Of a DNA stretch of 64,000 nucleotides, positions 46,960-64,000 are shown one piece after another. The notes under the pieces are model-generated. The model saw only the letters and a list, made by a program, of their open reading frames with translations. It was not told where the DNA came from and searched no databases. Each line of letters starts with the position of its first letter. Position 1 is the first letter of the stretch. Location of the stretch: contig NZ_JAUYNB010000034.1 of NCBI RefSeq assembly GCF_030699305.1, positions 62,001 to 126,000 of the forward strand, read 5' to 3'. The DNA is from Novosphingobium sp. (GTDB taxonomy: Bacteria; Pseudomonadota; Alphaproteobacteria; Sphingomonadales; Sphingomonadaceae). A program made the position numbers and the translations under genes.

Positions 46960-48339
46960 ATGGCTGAAGCTGTCCCGCACTCTCCCTGGCGCATCGAAAT
47001 GGGCGCGACGCTGCGGCTGGCGGTGCCGCTGGCGGCGGCCAACCTGATGCAGATGCTGGTCTATGCGATCGACGTGATCTTCGTCGCGCGGCTGGGGGAA
47101 ACGGCGCTGGCCGCGTCGAGCCTGTCGATCAGCCTGTTCGGGCTGATGATGTGGTGCTTTTCGGGCCTGACCGGGGCCTGCGCGCCGCTGATCGCCGCCG
47201 AACTGGGCCGCCGCGCCCATGCCATGCGCGAAGTGCGGCGCAGCGTGCGGATGGCGCTGTGGCTGGCGGTGCTGTCCGGCCTGCTGGGCATGGCGGTGGC
47301 GGCCAATGGTGAACAGATCCTGCTGCTGTCGGGCCAGGACCCGGAAGTCGCGCGGCTGGCGGGCGGGTTCCTGAGCGTGCTGCTGTGGGCGATGATCCCG
47401 ATGATCCTCAGCAATGTGCTGCGCACCTTCGTATCGGCGCTGGGCCGCCCGATCTTTGCAACCGCGATCACCGCGCTGGCAATCGGCGTCAACGCGCTGG
47501 GCAACTGGGTGTTCGTGTTCGGCAACCTGGGGGCACCGGCGCTGGGGCTGGAAGGGTCCGCGCTGTCGAGCATTCTGACCGCGCTGGCGATGCTCGCGGC
47601 CTATGTCGTGGCGATCCAGCGCGACCGCCGCCTGCGGCGCTACCGCATTTTCGGGCGCTGGTGGCGGCCGGAATGGACCCGGCTGCGTGAAATCATGCTG
47701 ATCGGCACGCCGATCACGCTCACGATCCTGGCCGAAGCCGGACTGTTCAGCGGCGCGGCGTTCCTGATGGGGCTGATCGGCCCGGCCCAGCTGGCCGGAC
47801 ACACCGTGGCGCTGCAAGTCGCCGCGCTGGCGTTTCAGGTGCCGTTCGGGCTGGGCCAGGCCGCAACGATCCGGGTCGGCTATCACTTTGGCGCGGGCGA
47901 CCGCGCGGCGGCCGGGCGGGCCGGGTGGGCGGCGCTGGTGCTGTCAGTCAGCTTCATGGCGATCACCGCCAGCGCGATGCTGCTGGCACCGCACGCGATC
48001 CTGGCGCTCTATGTCGATCCCGCTGCGCCGCAGAACGCCGCGATGGTGGCCTTTGCCGTGCAATACATGGTGATCGCCGCCGCGTTCCAGTTGTTCGACG
48101 GGGTTCAGGCGGTGGCGGCGGGTGCGCTGCGCGGGCTTCAGGATACCCGCGTGCCGATGGCGATTGCGCTGTTCGGATACTGGGTGCCGGGCCTCGGCAC
48201 TTCGGTCGGGCTGGGCTTTTTCACGGCGCTGTCGGGCATCGGGATCTGGCTGGGGCTGGCGGCGGGGCTGGTCGTGGTCGCGGGCCTGCTGCTGTGGCGC
48301 TGGCATGCGCGCGAGCGGCTGGGGCTGTTCGGCGCTTAA
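46960..48339 (+). CDS. MATE-family efflux transporter
   Basis: 459 residues, twelve hydrophobic segments in two similar halves. NLMQMLVYAIDVIFVARLGE in helix 1-2, LRTFVSALGRPIFATAITAL, then VPFGLGQAATIRVGYHFGAGD in the second half, which is typical of MATE proteins. Exports cationic or polyaromatic compounds by Na+ or H+ antiport; the specific substrate is unknown. Single gene. Confidence 0.93.
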   Translation: MAEAVPHSPWRIEMGATLRLAVPLAAANLMQMLVYAIDVIFVARLGETALAASSLSISLFGLMMWCFSGLTGACAPLIAAELGRRAHAMREVRRSVRMALWLAVLSGLLGMAVAANGEQILLLSGQDPEVARLAGGFLSVLLWAMIPMILSNVLRTFVSALGRPIFATAITALAIGVNALGNWVFVFGNLGAPALGLEGSALSSILTALAMLAAYVVAIQRDRRLRRYRIFGRWWRPEWTRLREIMLIGTPITLTILAEAGLFSGAAFLMGLIGPAQLAGHTVALQVAALAFQVPFGLGQAATIRVGYHFGAGDRAAAGRAGWAALVLSVSFMAITASAMLLAPHAILALYVDPAAPQNAAMVAFAVQYMVIAAAFQLFDGVQAVAAGALRGLQDTRVPMAIALFGYWVPGLGTSVGLGFFTALSGIGIWLGLAAGLVVVAGLLLWRWHARERLGLFGA

Positions 48340-48372
48340 CCTCGCTTCGAAAAAATTTCGGGGCGAGTCTGC

Positions 48373-48401
48373 TTGACGACCCTCTGGTGCGCACCCATAT
48401 G
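48373..48401 (+). promoter_or_regulatory. Heat-shock-type promoter of groESL
   Basis: CTTGACG (from 48372) and CCCATATG (48394-48401) with 17 bases between the hexamers TTGACG and CATATG. The CTTG and CCCATNT elements match sigma-32 (RpoH) promoters while also passing as a sigma-70 promoter. Confidence 0.7.
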
Positions 48402-48408
48402 CGCCGTG

Positions 48409-48435
48409 CTGGCACTCTCCGCGTGAGAGTGCCAA
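48409..48435. promoter_or_regulatory. CIRCE operator (HrcA site)
   Basis: CTGGCACTC-N9-GAGTGCCAA, two symmetric changes from the classical TTAGCACTC-N9-GAGTGCTAA. It lies just downstream of the -10 and 39 bases before groES, so HrcA should block initiation. Confidence 0.93.
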
Positions 48436-48474
48436 TTCACATCTGTTCGTAGATAAAAGAGAGGGAACCAACCC

Positions 48475-48762
48475 ATGTCATTCCGTCCGTTGCACGACCG
48501 CGTGCTCGTGCGCCGCGTTGAGGCCGAAGAAAAAACCGCAGGCGGCATCATCATTCCTGACAGCGCCAAGGAAAAGCCCGCTGAAGGCGAAGTCGTTTCC
48601 ATCGGCACCGGCGCCCGCGCCGAAAACGGCACCATCACCCCGCTGGACGTCAAGGTTGGCGACCGCGTGCTGTTCGGCAAGTGGTCGGGCACCGAAGTGA
48701 AGGTCGCCGGTGAAGACCTGCTGATCATGAAGGAAAGCGACATCCTCGGCGTTATCGGCTGA
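48475..48762 (+). CDS. groES: Co-chaperonin GroES
   Basis: 95 residues, lid of the GroEL chamber. [37 protein letters not shown] mobile loop, [18 protein letters not shown] and the C-terminal [22 protein letters not shown] precedes the ATG. First gene of groESL. Confidence 0.98.
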   Translation: MSFRPLHDRVLVRRVEAEEKTAGGIIIPDSAKEKPAEGEVVSIGTGARAENGTITPLDVKVGDRVLFGKWSGTEVKVAGEDLLIMKESDILGVIG

Positions 48763-48797
48763 GTGACTGCTGCTTCCTGAACCTACCCCTATTCTAG

Positions 48798-50459
<1,662 letters not shown>

Positions 50460-50484
50460 GCCCGGACACCAGTCGCAAGTAACG

Positions 50485-50520
50485 AAGGCCGGGGGGAGCG
50501 ATCCCTCCGGCCTTTTGTTT
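50485..50520 (+). terminator. Terminator after groEL
   Basis: AAGGCCGG...CCGGCCTT stem with TTTTGTTTT following, 25 bases beyond the groEL stop. Confidence 0.88.
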
Positions 50521-50587
50521 TGTCTGCGAAATTTACATCTGCCGACAAACAGTTCACCATCCCCTGACGCAAGAGCAGGGGGCCGGG

Positions 50588-52108
50588 GTGCAGCGATTTT
50601 GGATAATGCTGTTGGCATTGCTGCTGGGTGGCTGTGCCACGACGAATATCGGCAGCCTCTATTTCGTCAACGAAACGCCCACGGCACTGCCGCCCGCAGG
50701 CAAGGATATTTTCCTGACGATCGACGGGACTGGCAACAGCGGGATTTCCCGCACCAACGCCGCCCGCCTGTTCGAGATTGTCGATGCCTCCAGCGGGATG
50801 CGCACCCGCCCCGGCAATGAGCTTTCAGGAGCAACCGGGCAGCAGGCCGGGGCAATCCCCTCAACCTCCGATCGCCGCCTTGCCACGTATTACGCCGAAG
50901 GCGTCGGCAGCCGGGGCAACGTGGCCGGGCTGGCGCTGGGGCAGGGAATGGATCAGGATGTGCAGCAGGCCTATGCTTTCCTGATCCGCAACTATCGCCC
51001 CGGTGACCGGATCTATCTCTCGGGCTTCAGCCGGGGGGCGTACGGTGTGCGCATCCTTGCCGGGCTGGTCGCGCTGGCGGGCATTCCCGATGCCGCCAGC
51101 GCGGGCATTCGCGGCGCGGAAGTTGACCGGTTGGCGAAAGAGCTGTTCGCGGCCCACAAGTGGAAAGGGCGCAGCGGCTCGGTTCGGGTGCGCAATCGGG
51201 AGCGCACCGCGCGGATCAACACCGTGCTGGCCGCACGCAATCTGCCCGCCGCCCCGCCGCTGGCCCGTGTCCGGATCGAGGCGCTGGCGATCTGGGATAC
51301 CGTGGCCGCGCTGAACATGCCGGACCGGACCAAGGACCCGACCGAATACCGCGCGGAATTCTTTGATCAGACCTGCAACATCAACGCCGTGTTCCACGCG
51401 CTCGCGCTGGACGACAACCGGGCCTATTCGTTCACGCCGATCCTGGCGCGGGGCGAGCGGCTACGCGCGGGCTGTCCGGATGGCATGCCGCCACCGCTGG
51501 TGCGCGAGGTGTGGTTTGCAGGGGCGCATGCCGATGTCGGCGGGGGCTATACCCGCCATGCGCAAGTGGACGGCCATTTGCAGGGCGTGTCGCTCAACTG
51601 GATGCTGGACCAGCTGCGCAGCGAATTCCTGTTCGCGCCCGAAGCGCGGGTGTTCGAAGACCCCCTTGGACCGATCCGCGCGGCGAAGGAATCGAATGTA
51701 TTCTACAAGGGGCTGAGCCGCTTTTTCCGCCGCCCGCTCAGTTACGAGGCCCAAACCGTGGGATACGACTCGCGGCCTGTCATTCACATCTCCGCGCTGG
51801 AGCGGCTGCTGCGCCTGACCGATCTGGATGCCCGGTTTGACAATTGCCGGGATCGCGGCGGATCGCGCAAGGTTGGGCCGGTGCAATTGTGTTCCGCCGA
51901 CTTGCCCGAATACGGCTTCATCCCGGAAATGGGTGATTGCCTCTATCGGTCGGTCGGCGGCTATGCGTTGAAGCCCGGTCAGCAGTGCATCACGGTTGAA
52001 TGCGAAGGCGGCGGACCTGCCGCGCGGCGCGATGACGGGTACTGCGGGCGCGAAGCGTTGCTGGCTGACCGGTTGCGGCAGCGCCCGCCCGAATTGCCCG
52101 CAGGATAG
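50588..52108 (+). CDS. DUF2235 alpha/beta-hydrolase lipoprotein (Tle1-like fold)
   Basis: 506 residues from a GTG start. MQRFWIMLLALLLGGCATT is a lipoprotein signal with lipobox LGGC. DUF2235 marks: DIFLTIDGTGNS near the start, DRIYLSGFSRGAYGVRILAGL with the GxSxG nucleophile elbow, ALAIWDTVAAL, and VWFAGAHADVGGGY carrying the presumed Asp/His. DUF2235 includes the type VI phospholipase effectors Tle1, but here a lipid anchor and no T6SS neighbours suggest a resident envelope lipase or esterase. No immunity gene follows. Confidence 0.87.
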   Translation: MQRFWIMLLALLLGGCATTNIGSLYFVNETPTALPPAGKDIFLTIDGTGNSGISRTNAARLFEIVDASSGMRTRPGNELSGATGQQAGAIPSTSDRRLATYYAEGVGSRGNVAGLALGQGMDQDVQQAYAFLIRNYRPGDRIYLSGFSRGAYGVRILAGLVALAGIPDAASAGIRGAEVDRLAKELFAAHKWKGRSGSVRVRNRERTARINTVLAARNLPAAPPLARVRIEALAIWDTVAALNMPDRTKDPTEYRAEFFDQTCNINAVFHALALDDNRAYSFTPILARGERLRAGCPDGMPPPLVREVWFAGAHADVGGGYTRHAQVDGHLQGVSLNWMLDQLRSEFLFAPEARVFEDPLGPIRAAKESNVFYKGLSRFFRRPLSYEAQTVGYDSRPVIHISALERLLRLTDLDARFDNCRDRGGSRKVGPVQLCSADLPEYGFIPEMGDCLYRSVGGYALKPGQQCITVECEGGGPAARRDDGYCGREALLADRLRQRPPELPAG

Positions 52109-52240
52109 GGCGATCACGCCCATGACGGGAGGGATTCCTCGCTTTCCCGCAGCAGCGGGGCAGTTCGTCGCGCGGCGGATTGAGTGCGCGTTTCGGTGCG
52201 TTAGACAAATCGAAAGCATCTGAGGGTTAATGCGTAAACC

Positions 52241-53290
52241 GTGACGACAAGGCGCCTCTTGAACTTTGTGGCCAGGCTGGCATTTGCCGGGGCCATGGTT
52301 TTGCCCGCTGCCGCGCAGGCCAGCAGCGACGCACTTGAGTTTGATTTCGACCGCGTCCTGGGCAGTGAAGCGCGCGCTCCGCGGCAGGTTCCCTCCACCG
52401 TCCAGCAATTCGTCCCCGTGCCCGCCACCCCGCAAGTGCATGGCGGCTGGCTGGAAGGGCAACTGGCCACGCTCGCCGGGGCGCAGCAGGGCCGGATCGG
52501 CGTTGCCGCGCTGGATCTGGCGACCGGGCGAACCGTGTCGGTGCTGGGCGATCAGCCGTTCCCGATGGCCAGCACCAGCAAGATCGCCGTGGTCGCGACA
52601 TTCCTCGACGGGGTGGAACAGGGGCGCTGGAAGCTTTCCGATCAGTTCCCGCTGATGATCCCCCAGCCCTCGGCCAAGTTTTCCACGACCGCAGCGCCGG
52701 TCAGGCCCGGTGCCATGATGTCGGCTCAGGGGCTGATTGAGCTGGCAATCTCGCGCAGCAGCAACCCCGCCACCGATGCGCTGCTGGCCGTGGTGGGCGG
52801 GCCGCAGGCGGTGAACCGGTGGCTGCACAAGGCCGGGATTTCCGGGATGCGGATGGACCGCGATATCGCCACGCTGGTGCGCGACGATGGCGAACACAAT
52901 CCGGCCAGCACGATCGACCACCGCGACAGCGCCACGCCGATGGCGATGGTTGAGCTGCTGGGCGGCTTGTATCAGGGCCAGTGGCTCAGCCCGCAAAGCC
53001 GCGCTGTCCTGCTCGGCGCGATGGGCCGGACGGTGACCGGCAAGGGCCGCCTGCGCGCGCAACTGCCCGAAGGCGCGGACATCGCGCACAAGACCGGCAC
53101 GTTGTTCAACACCTCCAGCGATGTCGGGATCATCCAGACTCCCGATGGCCGGGCCATCGCGATTGCGGTTTATGCCACCGGGCAGGGCGGCAAGCCGCAG
53201 CGCGATGCCCGGATCGCCACGATCGCGCGCGTCGTCTATGACGGCTACCAGACCGAAGCATCCAGCGTCCGCCGCACCGCTTCGCGCTGA
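52241..53290 (+). CDS. Class A beta-lactamase-like serine hydrolase
   Basis: 349 residues, exported (signal peptide to about residue 27). SxxK motif MASTSK (S111, K114), SxN motif as SSN in SRSSNPATDALL where class A enzymes have SDN, and HKTGT for KTG. The omega-loop region aligns as DGEHN...DHRDSATP with the usual WEPELN...DARDTTSP, which puts Asp where Glu166 normally sits. It may be a slow or divergent beta-lactamase or a peptidoglycan-acting penicillin-binding relative. The GTG start lacks a well-spaced ribosome site, so the N-terminus is uncertain. Confidence 0.82.
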   Translation: MTTRRLLNFVARLAFAGAMVLPAAAQASSDALEFDFDRVLGSEARAPRQVPSTVQQFVPVPATPQVHGGWLEGQLATLAGAQQGRIGVAALDLATGRTVSVLGDQPFPMASTSKIAVVATFLDGVEQGRWKLSDQFPLMIPQPSAKFSTTAAPVRPGAMMSAQGLIELAISRSSNPATDALLAVVGGPQAVNRWLHKAGISGMRMDRDIATLVRDDGEHNPASTIDHRDSATPMAMVELLGGLYQGQWLSPQSRAVLLGAMGRTVTGKGRLRAQLPEGADIAHKTGTLFNTSSDVGIIQTPDGRAIAIAVYATGQGGKPQRDARIATIARVVYDGYQTEASSVRRTASR

Positions 53291-53441
53291 TTTCCCGGTT
53301 TGTAAGGTGACCGTATCACCCACGAGTGAACGCGTCTTTTGCATCGCCTGACATTGCGCCGCCGTCACCGCCAATTCACGCCAACAATTGTTAACCATCC
53401 TGTGCCATCACCCGGCAGTGGTTTTTTGAGGGCGTAATACA

Positions 53442-54086
53442 ATGCGATCAGCGACTTCGGCGACAGCGCAAACCGGCAAGCAGGGGTGGCTGAAGCCGGC
53501 CTGGCTTGACCGGTTCGAACAGGTCCTGATTGTATCCTTGTGGATTTTCCTGGTGTGGCGTTCGGTTCGGGCGGACAATGTGTTTGCGCCGCTGGTGCTG
53601 ATCGCGGAAACGACCGTCATGGTGTTCGTGTTGATCCGCCGCCCGACCGACGCGATTTCAGTGCGGTTGGGGGACTGGTTTCTGGCGGTCACCGCTACGG
53701 CTGCCCCATTGCTGATCTGGCCCGCCGCCACGCCGGTTGCCGGACTGGTTCCCCCCGCCATTGCGCTGATCACTTTGGGTAATTGCTTCCAGATCTGGGC
53801 CAAGCTTTCGTTGCGCCGCAGTTTTGGGATTGCGCCGGCCAATCGCGGGGTGAAACGCAGCGGTGCGTATCGGTTCGTGCGGCACCCGATGTATGCGGGC
53901 TATTTGCTGGTCCACATCGGGATCATGGTGCTGATGCCATCGGTTCACAATGCAGTTCTCTATGGGATCGGCTGGACGGCTCAGGTCTTGCGATTGCTGG
54001 CGGAAGAGCGGCTGTTGTCCAAAGATCCGGCCTATCTTGAATATACCGGACAAGTCCGCTGGCGGTTGATTCCGGGGATATTCTGA
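53442..54086 (+). CDS. Isoprenylcysteine methyltransferase-like (ICMT/PEMT) membrane protein
   Basis: 214 residues, four to five membrane helices. The conserved C-terminal signature is present: GAYRFVRHPMYAGYLLVHIG and EERLLSKDPAYLEYTGQVRWRLIPG, the SAM-binding region of ICMT and PEMT-type methyltransferases. Bacterial members methylate lipids or unknown small molecules; the substrate here is unknown. Confidence 0.87.
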   Translation: MRSATSATAQTGKQGWLKPAWLDRFEQVLIVSLWIFLVWRSVRADNVFAPLVLIAETTVMVFVLIRRPTDAISVRLGDWFLAVTATAAPLLIWPAATPVAGLVPPAIALITLGNCFQIWAKLSLRRSFGIAPANRGVKRSGAYRFVRHPMYAGYLLVHIGIMVLMPSVHNAVLYGIGWTAQVLRLLAEERLLSKDPAYLEYTGQVRWRLIPGIF

Positions 54087-54153
54087 CTTCGTTGCGCGGC
54101 GGGCGGCACCTTCGCTGTGAAGGCACCGCCCGGCGGGTGTTGGTGCGGGCGGA

Positions 54154-54360
54154 TCAGTCCGCGTCGTAGCCCAGCAGATCGCCCGGCTGGCAATCGAGTT
54201 CGCGGCAGATCGCCTCCAGCGTCGAAAAGCGCATGGCCTTGGCTTTGCCGGTCTTGAGGATGGAGAGGTTGGCGAGGGTGATATCCACTTTCTCGGCCAG
54301 TTCGGTCAGCGTCATGCGGCGCTGGTAGAGCAGCTCGTCGAGCTTGACGGAAATCGGCAT
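54154..54360 (-). CDS. Small XRE-family transcriptional regulator
   Basis: 68 residues, almost only a Cro/CI-type HTH: VKLDELLYQRRMTLTELAEKVD, TLANLSILKTGKAKAMRFSTL, EAICRELDCQPGDLLGYD. ATG 54360 overlaps the stop of the DUF2975 gene (TGATG), so it is made with the membrane protein. This regulator/DUF2975 pairing recurs in bacteria; the role is unknown. It may control its own operon through the dyads at 55096-55146. Confidence 0.9.
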   Translation of the reverse strand: MPISVKLDELLYQRRMTLTELAEKVDITLANLSILKTGKAKAMRFSTLEAICRELDCQPGDLLGYDAD

Positions 54361-54890
54361 CACACGGTTCCTTCCAGTTCAGAGCGCATCCGCGCGCCTT
54401 CGCGGAACACGCGGGCCAGGATGAACAGGACCAGCGCCAGCAGAATGCCGCCGATCGACAGGCCAAAGTCCGAGGTCGCGTCCTTGATCGTCGCGGCCAG
54501 CCACTGGCCGATCCCGCCGACGGGGATCGCCAGCACCTCGATACCCACGGTCAGCCAGCCCATATGCGCCAGACGGTCGGCGTTTTCGGGGACGAACGGA
54601 TCACCCAGCCCGACGCTGTCGATCACCCGGCGCAGATCGCGCAGCCAGTGATAGGCGAGGCCGACCATGATCGCGATCAGGATCAGGATCGACTGGATTG
54701 CGGCGGTGGTTTTCCAGTCCAATGCCTCACCGGTCTGGGAGCCGAGTTCCTTCAGGATCTCTTCCTGCCCGACAATCATCACGGGCAGCAGCACCAGCAT
54801 CAGTACGCCGATGAAGATGGCAAGGCCCATGGCTATCCCGGTCAGGATCCGGGCGGTGGTCAGCAGGGGGTCGCGGGGGGATTTGGGCAT
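54360..54890 (-). CDS. DUF2975 membrane protein
   Basis: 176 residues from ATG 54890, with AAGGAG eight bases before it. Four hydrophobic segments: ILTGIAMGLAIFIGVLMLVLL, AIQSILILIAIMVGLAYHW, MGWLTVGIEVLAIPVG and IGGILLALVLFILARVF. The last is followed by the positive FREGARMRSELEG, typical of DUF2975. Coupled to the XRE gene; probably a membrane sensor or partner, but this is unproven. Confidence 0.87.
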   Translation of the reverse strand: MPKSPRDPLLTTARILTGIAMGLAIFIGVLMLVLLPVMIVGQEEILKELGSQTGEALDWKTTAAIQSILILIAIMVGLAYHWLRDLRRVIDSVGLGDPFVPENADRLAHMGWLTVGIEVLAIPVGGIGQWLAATIKDATSDFGLSIGGILLALVLFILARVFREGARMRSELEGTV

Positions 54891-54916
54891 GGCGTTCACT
54901 CCTTCTCGTGAGCAGT

Positions 54917-55072
54917 TCAGGCAAGCGGGGCAACCAGCACGGCGGCGGGGGCCGGGCGGGACAGGGCCAGGTGGGACAGGGCCGGGGTGCCGGGGGCCAG
55001 TGTCGGCACCCACAGGGCGAAAACCGCAGCGGCGGCGAGCAGCAGTGCGATGGGGTTGTGGGAATGGGTCAT
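54917..55072 (-). CDS. Small hydrophobic protein of the XRE/DUF2975 operon
   Basis: 51 residues from ATG 55072 with GGAGAA seven bases upstream. One membrane segment (ALLLAAAAVFALWVPTLA) then a Pro/Ala/Leu-rich tail. It ends 26 bases before the DUF2975 start on the same strand, so it is probably the first gene of a three-gene operon. No family recognised. Confidence 0.55.
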   Translation of the reverse strand: MTHSHNPIALLLAAAAVFALWVPTLAPGTPALSHLALSRPAPAAVLVAPLA

Positions 55073-55095
55073 TGATCGTTCTCCAATGTCGTCGA

Positions 55096-55110
55096 TATTG
55101 ATATTCAATA
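55096..55110. promoter_or_regulatory. Dyad 1 before the XRE/DUF2975 operon
   Basis: TATTGA-TAT-TCAATA, perfect 6-bp arms, 24 bases upstream of the small-protein ATG in an AT-rich patch. Confidence 0.55.
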
Positions 55111-55133
55111 ATCCGATTCGCTCTTATCGTCAA

Positions 55134-55146
55134 TCAATAATATTGA
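55134..55146. promoter_or_regulatory. Dyad 2 with the same half-sites
   Basis: TCAATA-A-TATTGA, the same hexamers in opposite order, centred 37 bases from dyad 1. Paired sites suggest cooperative binding by one regulator, plausibly the operon's own XRE protein. Confidence 0.55.
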
Positions 55147-55210
55147 AAAACGATATTCCACTGATTGTTTCGCGGTAAGCGGGTGGAATGCGGGGCTGGC
55201 GGCCTGCGGT

Positions 55211-55239
55211 TTGACAGGCCGGGGGCACTGACCTATAGG
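55211..55239 (+). promoter_or_regulatory. rpoB promoter
   Basis: TTGACA (55211-55216), exactly 17 bases, TATAGG (55234-55239). It is the best sigma-70 promoter in the window and gives rpoBC transcription independent of rplJL. Confidence 0.85.
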
Positions 55240-55461
55240 CGGCGCTCATCCGGCGCTTCGAGCAAGTGCGGCCCATGCGCAGGGGCCGTGCCAGGAAGGG
55301 AGCAGTCCGGGTTTCCAACTGACGCGAAGGCTGCTGGCTGCGGCTCCCCACCGGGGTGCCATTTGCCGTGCGGCCTTTTCGTGTTTGTTGGCGCCATCAC
55401 TGCGCGTGGCACTGATTTTTTCGCCGGTTTTCCGGCACATAGCGAAGAGGCAATACCCCTC
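55240..55461 (+). other. rpoB leader, about 215 bases
   Basis: No gene. GC-rich, with short possible stems such as GCCGTGCGGCC near 55364. A leader this long on rpoBC may carry translational or attenuation control, but no known motif was recognised. GAAGAGG lies about 13 bases before the ATG. Confidence 0.4.
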
Positions 55462-59631
<4,170 letters not shown>

Positions 59632-59638
59632 GCCGGTC

Positions 59639-59659
59639 GGGCGGCCATCAGGGCCGCCC
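59639..59659 (+). other. Hairpin in the rpoB-rpoC gap
   Basis: GGGCGGCC and GGCCGCCC are perfect 8-bp arms around five bases. There is no T-run, so it is more likely an mRNA stability or attenuation element than a full stop. Confidence 0.5.
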
Positions 59660-59703
59660 GCCGCTACCCCGCCCAGAATATTCACCCTTCAAGGGACTGA
59701 ACC

Positions 59704-63993
<4,290 letters not shown>

Positions 63994-64000
63994 GCTTCAT

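Overview
The window looks like a chromosomal segment of a GC-rich alphaproteobacterium of the order Sphingomonadales (Sphingomonas/Novosphingobium-like). This is inferred from gene content and order (hisS-prfA-prmC-DUF4167, lptB-rpoN, an EipA/DUF1134 protein, a TonB-dependent receptor, a PhoA-type phosphatase) and from the short hairpin repeats scattered between genes. Core genes run at roughly two-thirds G+C by hand counts of single lines. Two stretches are clearly lower: the restriction-modification island (about 7.63-11.12 kb) and the last third of hisS (about 22.6-23.07 kb).

Layout. 1-7 kb: the 5' part of a TonB-dependent receptor, a secreted amidohydrolase, an alkaline phosphatase and an arsenic operon (arsR-arsC-acr3). 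7.0-11.2 kb: the 3' remnant of an S41 peptidase gene cut by an accessory island that ends at tRNA-Ser(GCU). The island carries a C5 cytosine methyltransferase, a putative restriction enzyme, a Vsr mismatch endonuclease and one unrecognised gene. 11.4-21.5 kb: the envelope protein EipA, a second amidohydrolase, rpoN, lptB, pmbA, a repeat cluster, ppa and an M61 peptidase. 21.6-28.9 kb: a translation/envelope block, hisS-prfA-prmC-DUF4167-lnt-metK, mostly with 4-base gene overlaps. 29-34 kb: a GST/nitronate monooxygenase pair, a CoA-transferase operon with a divergent LysR regulator, and a HAD phosphatase. 34-41.5 kb: a universal stress protein behind an FNR-type box, a candidate small RNA, a bacterial CDC48-type ATPase, an MscS channel and polA. 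41.8-44.9 kb: a small Ala-rich lipoprotein and an APH/acyl-CoA dehydrogenase operon of ACAD10/11 type. 45-50.5 kb: rplJL, a lipoprotein cytochrome c, a MATE transporter and groESL under CIRCE and a heat-shock-type promoter. 50.5-55.1 kb: a DUF2235 lipoprotein, a class-A-like beta-lactamase fold protein, an ICMT-like methyltransferase and a small XRE/DUF2975 membrane operon. 55.2-64 kb: rpoB-rpoC with their own promoter.

The most unusual signal is in hisS. The catalytic core is normal, but the anticodon-binding half is replaced, in frame, by a low-GC and very divergent domain, while the overlap with prfA stays intact. Next are the island that truncated a peptidase, the candidate small RNA with alternative hairpins upstream of the CDC48 gene, and paired dyads in front of the XRE/DUF2975 operon. 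Much of the rest is ordinary core genome.
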